A DNA stretch of 64,000 nt from Labedella phragmitis. GTDB taxonomy: Bacteria; Actinomycetota; Actinomycetes; Actinomycetales; Microbacteriaceae. The DNA lies in contig NZ_RZNB01000002.1 in the NCBI RefSeq assembly GCF_004078635.1, positions 496,001 through 560,000 of the forward strand, read 5' to 3'. Of this stretch, positions 37,734 through 49,367 are shown one piece after another. Every line of letters starts with the position of its first letter. Position 1 is the stretch's first letter. A program made the position numbers and the translations under genes. The notes beneath the pieces were generated by a model. The model was not told where the DNA came from and did not search any database. It saw only the letters and a program-made list of their open reading frames with translations.

Positions 37734-38462
37734 ATGTGCGGTCGTTTCGTCGTCGCCAAGGAGTCGAACGAGCTCCTCACGATCTTCGACGTCGACCGGG
37801 CGGCGGACGACCTGCCCGAGCCGAACTTCAACATCGCCCCGACGACGCAGATTGCCGTCGTCGTCGAGACCGCCGACGACGACGGCACCATCGTGAAGCG
37901 CCTCGAATCGGCGCGCTGGGGACTCGTGCCCTCGTGGGCGAAGGACCCGTCCGTCGGGTCGCGCATGTTCAACGCGCGCATCGAGTCCGCGGCCGAGAAG
38001 CCGGCCTTCCGGCAAGCGGTCCGAAAACGGCGCGCGATCGTGCCCGCCACGGGCTACTACGAGTGGCGGACGAGCGCAGCGGGAAAGCAGCCGTACTTCA
38101 TCCATCCCGAGGACGGCGCACTGTTCTCGTTCGCCGCGTTGTACGAGTGGTGGCGGACGCCCGGGGCTACTGACGACGACCCGAACCGCTGGCTCCTGTC
38201 GACGACCATCATCACGCGACCGTCGGCCGGGCCCCTCGCCGACATACACGACAGGATGCCCCTCATGCTGAGCGAGGACGTCGCCTCGACGTGGCTCGAA
38301 CCGAGTACGTCGGGCGACCATGCGCTCCTCGACCGCGTGCTGGACGCGAGCATGACGGTCGTGGACGGCACCCGCTTCCACGCCGTGTCGAAGGCCGTCG
38401 GCAACGTCGCGAACACCGGGCCCGCGCTCATCGAGCCGGTGGAGGACCCGGCCGCACCATGA
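37734..38462 (+). CDS. SRAP-domain protein (HMCES/YedK-like)
   Basis: A 242-residue SRAP protein that shields abasic sites in single-stranded DNA by a thiazolidine link. The N-terminal M-C-G-R-F puts the catalytic Cys2 at the mature terminus. The conserved NIAPTTQIAVVVE, SARWGLVPSWAKDPSVGSRM and ARIESAAEKPAFR (arginine and acidic residues of the active site) are followed by VPATGYYEW and HDRMPLML with the catalytic His. Overlaps the next gene by 4 bases (ATGA). Confidence 0.95.
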   Translation: MCGRFVVAKESNELLTIFDVDRAADDLPEPNFNIAPTTQIAVVVETADDDGTIVKRLESARWGLVPSWAKDPSVGSRMFNARIESAAEKPAFRQAVRKRRAIVPATGYYEWRTSAAGKQPYFIHPEDGALFSFAALYEWWRTPGATDDDPNRWLLSTTIITRPSAGPLADIHDRMPLMLSEDVASTWLEPSTSGDHALLDRVLDASMTVVDGTRFHAVSKAVGNVANTGPALIEPVEDPAAP

Positions 38463-39499
38463 GGCGGCTCGCCCTCGCGAGGTCCGTCCGATCCAGTACG
38501 CGGATCCCGCTCCTCCAGGCTGTGAAGACGTCGATCGCGACGGTGCTCGCGTGGGTCATCGCCGGGGTCGCCCTCCCGGGCGAACTTCCGGTCTTCGCAG
38601 CCGTCGCCGCTCTCATCGTCGTGCAGCCGAGCGTGAACCAGTCCCTCACGAAGGCGCTCGAGCGCAGTGTCGGCGTCGTCGCGGGCGTCGCTATCGCCAC
38701 GGGCGTCTCCCTGGCCTTCGGCGCAGCCGGCTGGATCGTGATCGTCGCGATCGTCGTGGCGATCTTTGCCTCGTGGGCGCTCCGTCTCTCGCCGACGTCG
38801 GCCAACCAGGTCGCCATCAGCGCGATGCTCGTGCTGGCTCTCGGGGCGGCGACTCCCGAATACGCGGCCCTGCGGATCGTCGAGACTCTCATCGGAGCGG
38901 CGACGGCCGTCGTCGTCAACGCGCTCGTCGTCCCGCCCGTGGCCATCGCGCCGGCACGGTCGTCCGTCCAACTACTCGGAACCGCGATCGCCGACCACCT
39001 CGAACAGCTCGGGGCCGCACTTCGCGGGCCGATCGAGCGGAGCCGACTCGAGACGCTCATGATCGAGGCGCGACTCCTGCGCCCCATGCGCGAGTCCGCT
39101 TTCGCCGCTGTGACGGACGCCGAGGAGTCGCTCGCACTCAATCCCCGCCGCGGGGCGGTCGGTCCGGCAGTCGAGGAGACCTCTGCGCTCCTCGCGCGGC
39201 TCACTCCGCTCGTCCATCGGGTCGTGGGGATGACACGCAGCATCCGCGACGGGTACGAGCCCGATCTCCTCGACGACCCTGTGGTCGGAGAGATCGCGTC
39301 GCAGCTCGAGCGTGCCGGACACGATCTCCGGATCATCGTCGACACCGGGCTCGGGACGGTACCGGAAACCGCAGCGGAACCGCCTCTACTCACCGCACCC
39401 GTCGCGGTCCCGAGGGCGAACCCGGATCACTGGATCCTGATCGGTTCGCTGCTCGAAGACCTGCGACGGGTGCGCGAGGAGATCGTGGGCTCGGACTGA
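38459..39499 (+). CDS. FUSC-family membrane protein, aromatic-acid-exporter-like
   Basis: A 346-residue inner-membrane protein of the FUSC/aromatic acid exporter superfamily. The N-terminal half has six hydrophobic segments (residues about 20-170), starting with LLQAVKTSIATVLAWVIAG and AAVAALIVVQPSVNQSLTKA, the family's first repeat. The C-terminal half is a cytoplasmic helical domain. The ATG overlaps the SRAP stop, so co-translation is likely, though a functional link to DNA repair is not obvious. Confidence 0.82.
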   Translation: MRRLALARSVRSSTRIPLLQAVKTSIATVLAWVIAGVALPGELPVFAAVAALIVVQPSVNQSLTKALERSVGVVAGVAIATGVSLAFGAAGWIVIVAIVVAIFASWALRLSPTSANQVAISAMLVLALGAATPEYAALRIVETLIGAATAVVVNALVVPPVAIAPARSSVQLLGTAIADHLEQLGAALRGPIERSRLETLMIEARLLRPMRESAFAAVTDAEESLALNPRRGAVGPAVEETSALLARLTPLVHRVVGMTRSIRDGYEPDLLDDPVVGEIASQLERAGHDLRIIVDTGLGTVPETAAEPPLLTAPVAVPRANPDHWILIGSLLEDLRRVREEIVGSD

Positions 39500-39520
39500 A
39501 CCCACGCGGGGCCGTTCGGC

Positions 39521-40081
39521 TCAGGCCTGGTGGACGGCCTGGAGGTCGAGCGTGATGGTGACCTTGTCGCCGACGAGCACGCCGCCGCTCTCGAGGGCGG
39601 CGTTCCACGTGAGGCCGAAGTCCTCGCGGTTGATCACGGTCGTCGCGGTGGCGCCGCCCTTGTAGTTGCCGTAGGGGTCCTGGCCGAAGCCGCCGAACTC
39701 GAAGTCGAACGTGACGGGCTTCGTGATGCCCTTGATCGTGAGGTTGCCGTCGACCTTGAGGTCGCCGTTCTCGTCACGCGCGCCCGTCGAGACGAACTCG
39801 ATCGTCGGGTAATTCTCGACGTCGAAGAAGTCGGCCGAACGAAGGTGCGCGTCGCGACCCTCGTCCTTGGTGTTGATGGAGGCGACGTCGACGGAGGCTG
39901 TCGCGGTCGAGTCCGTGGGGTTCTCCGTCGTCGTGAAGGTTCCGTTGAACGATCCGAAGGTCCCCTTGACCTTGCTGATCATGAGGTGGCGGACGCTGAA
40001 ACCGACTTCGCTGTGCGAGGGGTCGAGGGTCCAGGTGCCGACCTTGTAGCCGGGGATGTCGATCGTCGAGGATGCAGTCAT
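39521..40081 (-). CDS. YceI-family lipid-binding protein
   Basis: A 186-residue lipocalin-fold protein. GTWTLDPSHSEVGFSVRHLM is the family signature near the N-terminus, and the central DFFDVENYPTIEFVST and GNLTIKGITKPVTFDFEF follow. YceI proteins bind polyisoprenoid or amide ligands. No signal peptide, hence probably cytoplasmic in this organism. ATG at 40081 behind GGAG; upstream residues of the open frame show no family resemblance. Converges with the FUSC gene. Confidence 0.92.
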   Translation of the reverse strand: MTASSTIDIPGYKVGTWTLDPSHSEVGFSVRHLMISKVKGTFGSFNGTFTTTENPTDSTATASVDVASINTKDEGRDAHLRSADFFDVENYPTIEFVSTGARDENGDLKVDGNLTIKGITKPVTFDFEFGGFGQDPYGNYKGGATATTVINREDFGLTWNAALESGGVLVGDKVTITLDLQAVHQA

Positions 40082-40145
40082 GTCAGGATCTCCTTCGTCG
40101 CCGCGGGACTCTCCCGGGCACAAAGGATTCAAGTGAATAGATGTC

Positions 40146-40922
40146 TCAGGTATTCCCGATCGGTGCGACGAATTTCCGGAAGAGCATCGTCGACCCGACG
40201 ACGGCGGCGGGCATCGCGACGACGGCCGCGAACGGCACGAGGAAGACGACGTAGACCATGAGGCCGAACCCGAGGACGAGGGGCCGGTTCGCCGCCCTCA
40301 TGGCCCGCTCGGCGCGCCGGTCGAGGTCCCGCGCGTCGACCGGGCGACTGAGCAATTCCCTCGCCACGGCCCAGCCGCCGACGAGCCAACCGCACGCCGG
40401 ACCGAGGACGGCTCCGACGACGGGGATGAGCCCGATGCCGAAGACCAGGACTCCCGTGATGAGCGTGAACCCGACGAGCCGCAGACCTGATCCCGTCGCC
40501 CGACGGACTCCGGCCCAGAACGGGAGCTCCACGGGAGCCTCGAACGCTCCGAGATCGCGCTCCGCGCGCAACCAGATCCGTTCGTAGACGGGATCGCCCA
40601 CCGCGAGCGTCGCGGCCGTGAAGGTCACGACGACGAGCAGCACGGCCGCGACGAGGATCGCAGCCCCGACGGCCAGCCGGAGGGTCTCCCGGTAGATCGC
40701 TCCCCAGGGATCGGCGAACGGTGTCACGAGGACCGCGAGTTCGTCGAGGAAGAAGCCGAGGGCGACGAGCGCGGCGACCATCACGAGGCCGACGATGAGT
40801 GCCGGGACGGCGCCGAGTGCCATGAGGCTCGGCCGTCGGCCCCAGTAGGCGAAGCCCTTCCAGAAGTATCCGACGCCGGTGAAGAACCGGCCAATCACGC
40901 TCGGTCGCGACGCATTCTGCAC
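40146..40922 (-). CDS. EI24-domain membrane protein
   Basis: A 258-residue polytopic protein of the EI24/CysZ superfamily. The opening SVIGRFFTGVGYFWKGFAYW and the central GVRRATGSGLRLVGFTLITG are typical. Five or so hydrophobic segments (about 30-60, 82-105, 155-178, 184-198 and 220-245). The family is known for the sulfate permease CysZ and for uncharacterised actinobacterial members; no sulfur genes are nearby, so the function stays open. GTG start. Confidence 0.82.
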   Translation of the reverse strand: MQNASRPSVIGRFFTGVGYFWKGFAYWGRRPSLMALGAVPALIVGLVMVAALVALGFFLDELAVLVTPFADPWGAIYRETLRLAVGAAILVAAVLLVVVTFTAATLAVGDPVYERIWLRAERDLGAFEAPVELPFWAGVRRATGSGLRLVGFTLITGVLVFGIGLIPVVGAVLGPACGWLVGGWAVARELLSRPVDARDLDRRAERAMRAANRPLVLGFGLMVYVVFLVPFAAVVAMPAAVVGSTMLFRKFVAPIGNT

Positions 40923-40989
40923 GCTGCAACGCTAGCGTGCGCTCGGCGTGCCGCACGTCGTGGCCCGCCGGACGGACACGACGGAACGG

Positions 40990-41577
40990 TCACGGGGATT
41001 CGACGGGATCCGATGTGGACGCCACCTGCTTCACCGAGTAGACGAGCCGGGCGAACTGACCGACGGCGGTGGCGGACTCGAGACGTAACCGGTCGGACTC
41101 GACGCGGCGCGGGAAGAGCGGCGCTCCCCCGGTGAGCGCGACGGGAGCGACGGAAAGTGCGATCTCGTCGAGAGCTCCGGCGTCGAGGAACTGCCCCGCG
41201 AGGTCTCCCCCGCCGACGACCCAGATGTCGCCATCGCCCGCGGCGACGCGAATCGTCGGCAGCGCATCGGCGACGGAGCCGGACAGGAACCGGATGTCCG
41301 CCCCCTCCGGCACCGGGAGGTCTCGGGAGGTGAACACGAACGTCGTACGTTCGCCGTGGAACTCCGCCCACTTCTCGGGATTGGCGAGGATGTCCTGCTC
41401 GGCGAGGAGCCATTCGTAGGTGGTCGACCCCTCCACGAGGACGACGGCGTCCGTGGGGAAGAGCCCCTCGTCCGGATGCTCACCGCCCTCGACCGCGAAG
41501 AGCCACGCGAGCGAGTCGTCCTCGTCCGCGATCCACCCGTTGATGCTCGTTGCACTGTCGAAGATGATGCGTCCCAT
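40990..41577 (-). CDS. Dihydrofolate-reductase-fold protein (RibD C-terminal family)
   Basis: A 195-residue reductase of the RibD_C/YwjB type. MGRIIFDSATSINGWIADED opens it in the usual style, and WVVGGGDLAGQFLDAGALDE is the NADPH-binding GGG segment followed by the family helix. VEGSTTYEWLL and FVFTSRDL are also typical. Too short for true RibD and lacking a deaminase part, so a dedicated riboflavin role is not indicated. ATG 41577 starts the canonical N-terminus; the upstream GTG would add ten residues. Confidence 0.87.
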   Translation of the reverse strand: MGRIIFDSATSINGWIADEDDSLAWLFAVEGGEHPDEGLFPTDAVVLVEGSTTYEWLLAEQDILANPEKWAEFHGERTTFVFTSRDLPVPEGADIRFLSGSVADALPTIRVAAGDGDIWVVGGGDLAGQFLDAGALDEIALSVAPVALTGGAPLFPRRVESDRLRLESATAVGQFARLVYSVKQVASTSDPVESP

Positions 41578-41622
41578 GACGGGCACACTAGAGGACGCGA
41601 CCGACATCGGCCCCCGACGGCG

Positions 41623-42708
41623 TCAGGCCCAGGGCAGGTCGGACTCGACCGTGGCCGCACCGGTCTCGGCGGCCTCGTCGATCGCGAGGGCGATCGCGTG
41701 GTCTCGACTCGCGTCGGCGAGTGAGTAGGGACCGTCGCCCTCGCCCCGCGCCCACGTGCCCGCTCGGAGCATCACGGCAGCCATCGCGATCTCCTCGTCC
41801 ATGAACCGGGCGCCGAGGACGGGGTTCCGCCAGACGATCGACCCGTCGAATGCGAGGTGTTCGGTGTCGTGCCCGTCGAGGTTCAGATCGTGACCGAGCT
41901 GCGATCGGCTGATGCTCGACGTCAGAACCGTCTCGTCGCCCGCCAGTCGGACCACGGCATCTCCGGAGATCTCGCCCCTGCTGCCGCGCACGAGGATGCG
42001 CCGGAAGCGCAGCCGGTTGTGCCACTGGTTGTCGGTGAAATCGTAGAGACCGGAGCGATCGTCACCGAAGTCGAGCGTCGCGAGGATCGTGCGGGCCCGC
42101 TTCGGGCGGTCGTCGTGGCTCCATCCGGCGCGGCTCAGCGGATCCACGAGCGGGGCGTCGAACGTCGACGCCCGTACGGTCACGGCTCCGTGGCCGGCGT
42201 ATCCGAGGAACGACCGCATGAGCGCCACCGCGTGGTACCCATGGGTGGAGGAGACCTGGACGCTCGACACATCGCCGATGGCGCCGCTCGCGACCACCGC
42301 CCTCCGCGCGGCATGGCCGGGCAACTCGGGATACTGCTCGGCGATGTGCACGAGACCGCCCGCACCGACGCGATCCCACAGGTCGACGAGGCCGGCGAGC
42401 GTCGGGGCCGGCGGCGTCTCGGCGAGCACGTGCGCGCCGAGGTCCACGAGGTCGCCGATCACGTCGGGGTTCGCGGGCACGGGAACGCTCGTGATGACGA
42501 GTTCGGGCCGACCGGCGCCCACGAGGTCGCCGACCGAGTCGAACGGCCTGGTCCTCCACGAGCGGGCGAAGCGTTCCCGGTTCTCCGGCGTGCGGCTCGT
42601 GACCCCCACGAGTTCGAACCTGTCCGGGAGTGCCACGGCGATCCGCGCGAAGTACTCGGCCCTCCACCCCGTCCCGACGATGCCGACCCTGAGCGGTGTC
42701 GTTGTCAC
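41623..42708 (-). CDS. Gfo/Idh/MocA-family oxidoreductase
   Basis: A 361-residue NAD(P)-dependent dehydrogenase. The Rossmann motif is RVGIVGTGWRAEYFARI, followed by the acidic-adjacent VTSRTPENRERF, and ELVITSVPVPANPDVIGDLV with the VLAETPPAPTLAGLVDL helix bearing E-x-P in place of the common EKP. The middle HIAEQYPELPGH and the C-terminal domain are complete. Substrate sugar unknown. GTG start at 42708 behind a strong GAGGAGG. Single gene. Confidence 0.87.
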   Translation of the reverse strand: MTTTPLRVGIVGTGWRAEYFARIAVALPDRFELVGVTSRTPENRERFARSWRTRPFDSVGDLVGAGRPELVITSVPVPANPDVIGDLVDLGAHVLAETPPAPTLAGLVDLWDRVGAGGLVHIAEQYPELPGHAARRAVVASGAIGDVSSVQVSSTHGYHAVALMRSFLGYAGHGAVTVRASTFDAPLVDPLSRAGWSHDDRPKRARTILATLDFGDDRSGLYDFTDNQWHNRLRFRRILVRGSRGEISGDAVVRLAGDETVLTSSISRSQLGHDLNLDGHDTEHLAFDGSIVWRNPVLGARFMDEEIAMAAVMLRAGTWARGEGDGPYSLADASRDHAIALAIDEAAETGAATVESDLPWA

Positions 42709-42886
42709 GTGTCCTCCTCGTCACCGGGCCGTGCGGCCCGTGCACCCATCCCACCATGGCGACGCGGCCGACGAGGCACGGGTGCAGCGCCTGTCGCGCG
42801 TCGATTCGAGCAACACCCCGTCCGAGAGCCCCGGCGCGCTCCGCGAGCGACATCGCCGACGGGAGATCATCCCGGTCGGAAAACGA

Positions 42887-42920
42887 CGAAACCCCGCACC
42901 GTGACGGTTGCGGGGTTTCG
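42887..42920 (-). terminator. Terminator of the tRNA-Ala transcript
   Basis: Twelve-base perfect stem (42887-42898 with 42909-42920) whose loop can add further pairs. On the minus strand it is followed by TCGTTTTCC, a usable U-tract. It starts about 14 bases after the tRNA 3' end. Confidence 0.88.
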
Positions 42921-42933
42921 ACTCCTATATCGG

Positions 42934-43006
42934 TGGATCTGAGGGGACTCGAACCCCTGACCCCCTGCATGCCATGCAGGTGCGCTACCAGCTGCGCCAC
43001 AGACCC
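42934..43006 (-). tRNA. tRNA-Ala (anticodon GGC)
   Basis: A 73-base cloverleaf on the minus strand. The acceptor stem pairs GGGTCTG with CAGATCC and contains the G3-U70 wobble that identifies alanine tRNAs. The anticodon stem CCTGC/GCAGG encloses loop ATGGCAT, anticodon GGC (reads GCC). The T-arm shows GGTTCGAGTCC. The 3' end reads ACCG, so CCA is not fully encoded and must be added. Confidence 0.97.
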
Positions 43007-43054
43007 AGATTCGTTCCCTCCCGGGGGAGGCAACTCATCGATCCTACAACAGGA

Positions 43055-43456
43055 TCAGGCGTCGGTCGAATCGACAGCCGAGGCTCCGGACACCGTCGCC
43101 GTCTCGGGGATCGGAACGACCGGGCAGTCCTTCCAGAGGCGCTCGAGCGAGTAGTAGATGCGCTCCTCCTCGTGGAAGACGTGGACGACGAGGTCGCCGA
43201 AATCGAGGAGGATCCACCGCCCCTCGGCCTTGCCTTCGCGACGGACCGCCTTCGTCCCGGACGCGATGAGGCGGTCCTCGATCTCGTCGGCGATCGCCAC
43301 GACGTTACGCTCGCTTCGTCCCGTCGCGAGGAGGAAGATGTCGACGAGCGGGAGCGGCTCGGACACGTCGAGGGCGACGAGGTCCTGCGCGGCCTTCGAC
43401 GTCGCGGCGTCGGCCGCGATCGCGAGCATGTCGCGCGATTGTTCGGATGCAGTCAT
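43055..43456 (-). CDS. rsfS: Ribosome silencing factor RsfS
   Basis: A 133-residue protein that binds L14 and prevents subunit joining when nutrients run low. AAQDLVALDVSEPLPLVDIF, then FLLATGRSERNVVAIADEIE and RWILLDFGDLVVHVFHEEER, cover the whole RsfS (DUF143) fold; YYSLERLW is the typical end. ATG at 43456 behind AGGAG. In the family's usual position after nadD, although here a tail-anchored protein gene is placed between them. Confidence 0.96.
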   Translation of the reverse strand: MTASEQSRDMLAIAADAATSKAAQDLVALDVSEPLPLVDIFLLATGRSERNVVAIADEIEDRLIASGTKAVRREGKAEGRWILLDFGDLVVHVFHEEERIYYSLERLWKDCPVVPIPETATVSGASAVDSTDA

Positions 43457-43471
43457 GCGGTTCTCCTGAAC

Positions 43472-44602
43472 CTAGAGGGCGCCCGTGAGCAGGCTCGTCA
43501 CGATGACGGCGATGACGGCGACCATGAGGACGCCCGCCGTGATCGCGAGGATCGGGACGATGCTGGGCTTCTTGGATCGTGCGGGCGGAGCGATGATGTC
43601 GCGCGCCGAGGTGTGCGTGCTCACCGCGCGGCTGGCGGACACGGGAGTGCCGGCGGTCGGCGGGGCGGGTGGCTCGTGGTCGAGCGAACGATCGTAGTCG
43701 GCACGGTCGTGCGTGTCGGGGTCGGCCGTGCCCGACATCGTGCGCGGCAGATCGATCGATCCCGTGACCATGATCTCGCCGGTTCCGCCGATGGGGCCCG
43801 TGAACGTGGCCATGGGCGATCCGAGGATGAGGGTGCTCGACGTGGTGGGCGTCCGATCGGACTCCGCGTCGGCGATGCCCGTGGCGATGAGCGTGTCGAA
43901 CGCCTCCTCCTCGGCGAGGGGATCCGTGTCCGTCGTCAGGGCGGCTTCGCCGAAGCCGTCGGCGACGGTGACCGACTGGCCGTGGTCCCCCGAGTCGGCG
44001 TCGTCCGCCGTCGATTCCGCGTCGATGACGACCTCGGTGAGGTCGCCGGTCTCGGAGGCGTTGTGTTCCACGACCTCGAGCTCCGTATCGGGCTTCTCCT
44101 CGGTGACGGGAGCGTGCGCACCGGTCGAGTCGATGGGCTCGGCCGTGACGATCTCGCCCGTCTCCCCCGGTGTTGCTCCGGCGCCGGCCGGCACGACGGT
44201 GATGGATGCCGTGCGCGCACGCTCGAGCTCACGAGCCTGGCGGCGGGTGAGCGGTACCCCGTTCGTCGGGATGACCGGGACGATGACCTCGGAGCCCTGC
44301 GACGTCGGCGCCGGGAGCGGGGACACGATCTCCGCGGTCTCGATGACCTCGTCGGTCGGCGCGACCTTGGCGTAAGGCGTCTCGCCCCGATCGGAGCGGG
44401 AAACGGCGCCGTCTGCGATATCACCGTCGCTCGAGTCGATCTCCTGGCCCGAGAGAGGGCTCTCCGACTCGGTCGACGCAGCTTGGGAGACGTTGGAATC
44501 CTCGGGGGCTTCCGCGGCGGGCGAGGTCGGAATCTGTCCCGTTCTCTGCAGCTCGCGCAGCTGCCGACGCGAGAGCGGTTGCTGCTCAGCGGGCGGGGTC
44601 AT
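43472..44602 (-). CDS. Acidic disordered protein with C-terminal membrane anchor
   Basis: Unrecognised 376-residue protein. It is mostly Asp/Glu/Thr/Ser/Pro-rich and lacks predicted structure. Two similar basic segments stand out: [16 protein letters not shown] (about residues 10-25) and [16 protein letters not shown] (about 118-133). One hydrophobic helix near residues 350-374 ([20 protein letters not shown]) ends four residues from the C-terminus, so it is tail-anchored with the bulk in the cytoplasm. Its ATG overlaps the nadD stop (ATGA) and 15 bases separate it from rsfS. Function unknown; its place between nadD and rsfS may be a lineage feature. Confidence 0.8.
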   Translation of the reverse strand: MTPPAEQQPLSRRQLRELQRTGQIPTSPAAEAPEDSNVSQAASTESESPLSGQEIDSSDGDIADGAVSRSDRGETPYAKVAPTDEVIETAEIVSPLPAPTSQGSEVIVPVIPTNGVPLTRRQARELERARTASITVVPAGAGATPGETGEIVTAEPIDSTGAHAPVTEEKPDTELEVVEHNASETGDLTEVVIDAESTADDADSGDHGQSVTVADGFGEAALTTDTDPLAEEEAFDTLIATGIADAESDRTPTTSSTLILGSPMATFTGPIGGTGEIMVTGSIDLPRTMSGTADPDTHDRADYDRSLDHEPPAPPTAGTPVSASRAVSTHTSARDIIAPPARSKKPSIVPILAITAGVLMVAVIAVIVTSLLTGAL

Positions 44603-45198
44603 GTGCTACTCCGATACAGGTGGTGTTTGGTGATGTACTGGACGACGCCATCTGGAACCAAATACCAAACCGGAAATCCCCGGCTCACCCGGCTCCGACA
44701 GTCCGTCGACGAGATCGCCAGGGCCGGAACTTCCAACAAGCTTACGCGTCGGCTCGGCAATCCTGAAACGGACAGCGTATGACCCGGCCGCGTGACGGCG
44801 ACGAAGTGCGCGAGCGACCAGAGCTCCTCGACGTTCTTCCAGCTCAGGATCTGAGCGATGGCGTCGGCTCCCGTGATGAAGAAGAGTTCGGCGTCGGGCT
44901 TGGCGCGGTGCAGATCGCGCAACGTGTCGATCGTGTAGGTGGGTCCGTCGCGGTCGATGTCGACCCGGCTCACGGTGAAGCGCGGGTTGGCGGCCGTCGC
45001 GATGACGGTCATGAGGTAGCGGTGCTCGCTCTCCGTGACGACCGTCTTCTGCCACGGCTGACCGGTGGGGACGAAGACGACCTCGTCGAGATCGAACGAC
45101 GTCGCGACCTCGCTCGCGGCAACCAGGTGCCCATGATGGATCGGATCGAACGTTCCACCCATCACCCCGATGCGGGGTCGGCGCTTCTGGTCAGCCAC
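44599..45198 (-). CDS. nadD: Nicotinate-nucleotide adenylyltransferase
   Basis: A 199-residue NaMN adenylyltransferase of NAD synthesis. [18 protein letters not shown] is the nucleotide-binding HxGH motif, [19 protein letters not shown] is the conserved central part, and [10 protein letters not shown] holds the usual ISSTxIR motif. GTG start at 45198, following the small membrane-protein gene by 11 bases. Ends in an ATGA overlap. Confidence 0.95.
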   Translation of the reverse strand: MADQKRRPRIGVMGGTFDPIHHGHLVAASEVATSFDLDEVVFVPTGQPWQKTVVTESEHRYLMTVIATAANPRFTVSRVDIDRDGPTYTIDTLRDLHRAKPDAELFFITGADAIAQILSWKNVEELWSLAHFVAVTRPGHTLSVSGLPSRRVSLLEVPALAISSTDCRSRVSRGFPVWYLVPDGVVQYITKHHLYRSST

Positions 45199-45209
45199 GC
45201 GGGGTCGCG

Positions 45210-45467
45210 TCAGTGGCCGGAGGCGGTCGCGTCGTGTCCGTGCGGGTCGGAACCACCGGGCCGGGCGGCCGCGTTCGAGGAGTGCGGCTGACGATTGGCG
45301 ACGTCTCGGTAGGAGAACATGACGAAGCCGAGGATCGCGAAGATCACAGCGGCGACGACACCGAACATGAAGGCCGGCATCGGCAACTCGGTGTGGTGCG
45401 CTTCGGTCTCTGCGACCACTCGCGCCACCAGCGACACCGCGTCAACTGACGCTGCGACCATCGACAT
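45210..45467 (-). CDS. Small single-pass membrane protein
   Basis: An 85-residue protein of unknown function. One hydrophobic helix ([20 protein letters not shown], about residues 30-50) is followed by a cytoplasmic-type [10 protein letters not shown] segment and a His/Gly-rich tail. An alternative ATG lies two codons after the first. It sits between proA and nadD in the same direction. I do not recognise a named family with certainty, though similar small proteins sit here in related actinobacteria. Confidence 0.75.
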   Translation of the reverse strand: MSMVAASVDAVSLVARVVAETEAHHTELPMPAFMFGVVAAVIFAILGFVMFSYRDVANRQPHSSNAAARPGGSDPHGHDATASGH

Positions 45468-45551
45468 CCGTGCTCCGTTCGTTCGTGCGCGACAAGCGCT
45501 CCTCCAGTCTATCCGCTGATACCGGCAGCGGACGAACCCACGCCAGGCCGG

Positions 45552-46817
45552 TCAGGCGCGACTCTGGCCGTTCCCGCGCACGATCCACTTGGTACTCGTG
45601 AGCTCGGTGAGCCCCATCGGACCGCGCGCGTGCAGTTTCTGCGTCGAGATGCCGACCTCCGCCCCGAAGCCGAACTCGCCGCCGTCCGTGAAGCGGGTCG
45701 ACGCGTTGACCATGACGACGGCCGAATCCACCTCGGAGAGGAAGCGCTCCGCATTCGCGAGGTCATCCGTGATGATCGATTCGGTGTGACTCGTGGAGTA
45801 GCGACGGATGTGCTCGATCGCCTCGTCGAGGTCGCGGACGACGCGCACTCCGATGTCGAGGCTCATGTGCTCAGTGGCCCACTCCTCCTCGCCGGCCGGA
45901 ACGGCGCTCGGCCAGATCTCGCGTGTCCGATCGTCTCCGTGCACGGTCACGCCGGCGGCTGAGAGTCGGTCGAGGACCGCAGGGAGCAGACGCTCGGCCG
46001 ACGCCTCGTGGACGAGCACGGTCTCGACCGCGTTGCAGACGCTCGGCCGCTGGACCTTCGCGTTGTGGACGATGTCGACGGCCCAGTCCTCGCGGGCCGA
46101 TTCGTCGAGCACGATGTGCACGACGCCGGCGCCCGTCTCGATGACGGGGACCGTGGACGATGACACGACGGTCTCGATGAGACCCGCACTCCCCCGCGGC
46201 ACGAGGACGTCCACGAGCCCGCGCGCCTGCATGAGCGCCGTCGCACCCGCCCGCCCGAAATCGTCGACGGTCTGGACGGTCTCGCGCGGCAATCCGACGG
46301 AGGAGACGGCGTCCTGGATGAGAGCGACGAGGACGGCATTGCTCCGCTCGGCCGCCGAACCGCCACGGAGGACGCTCGCGTTACCGCTCGCCAGGGCGAG
46401 CGCGGCGATGTCGACCGTGACGTTGGGGCGCGCTTCGTAGATCGCGCCGACGACGCCGAACGGCACCCGCACCTGATCGATCTTCAGCCCGTTGGCGAGC
46501 CGTGAACCGCGGACCGTCTGACCGAGCGGGTCCGGCAGAGCGGCGATCTCCCGGACGGACGCTGAGAGGGACGTGACGCGTTCGGGTGTGAGGGTCAGCC
46601 GATCGAGAAGGGCCACGGACAGGCCGTTCTCTCGACCGTTCGCGAGGTCGAGCCCGTTCGCACTGACGATCGCACCGATGTTCGCATCGATCGTTTCGGC
46701 GATAGCGGCGAGGGCGCTCGCGCGTTCGGCTCCCGTCGTGGTGGCGAGGCGGACGGCGGCGGCGCGTCCGGCCCGGAATCGCTCGAGGACGGGCGTGGCG
46801 ACGGCGGTCTCGGTCAT
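45552..46817 (-). CDS. proA: Gamma-glutamyl phosphate reductase
   Basis: A 421-residue enzyme reducing glutamyl-5-phosphate to the semialdehyde, step two of proline synthesis. The catalytic cysteine is in RPSVCNAVETVLVHE, with VPFGVVGAIYEARPNVTVDI and the C-terminal EFGFGAEVGISTQKLHARGP also diagnostic. Length normal. It follows proB by 87 bases; both act in sequence. Confidence 0.96.
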   Translation of the reverse strand: MTETAVATPVLERFRAGRAAAVRLATTTGAERASALAAIAETIDANIGAIVSANGLDLANGRENGLSVALLDRLTLTPERVTSLSASVREIAALPDPLGQTVRGSRLANGLKIDQVRVPFGVVGAIYEARPNVTVDIAALALASGNASVLRGGSAAERSNAVLVALIQDAVSSVGLPRETVQTVDDFGRAGATALMQARGLVDVLVPRGSAGLIETVVSSSTVPVIETGAGVVHIVLDESAREDWAVDIVHNAKVQRPSVCNAVETVLVHEASAERLLPAVLDRLSAAGVTVHGDDRTREIWPSAVPAGEEEWATEHMSLDIGVRVVRDLDEAIEHIRRYSTSHTESIITDDLANAERFLSEVDSAVVMVNASTRFTDGGEFGFGAEVGISTQKLHARGPMGLTELTSTKWIVRGNGQSRA

Positions 46818-46904
46818 CGTCCGATTCTACCGACCGACCGGCCTTCCCGGTCGGTCGAGGACGACGGTGCGCACGTCGCGAAGCGGCGGGAGCGGGACGG
46901 GAGG

Positions 46905-49251
<2,347 letters not shown>

Positions 49252-49323
49252 TTAATTGTCATGCGGTTGCGGGCCCGCCGGTCCGTCCGAGTGGACGGGG
49301 CCCGGAGGCGGACCCGGAGAAAC

Positions 49324-49353
49324 GGCAAGGGCGAGCCGAAGCTCGCCCTTGCC
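49324..49353 (-). terminator. Hairpin with UUCG loop between rpmA and obg
   Basis: Perfect 13-base stem (49324-49336 with 49341-49353). On the minus strand the loop is TTCG, a very stable tetraloop, followed by GTTTCTCC. It should at least attenuate read-through from rplU-rpmA into obg. Confidence 0.8.
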
Positions 49354-49367
49354 TGGAAGACCACCGA

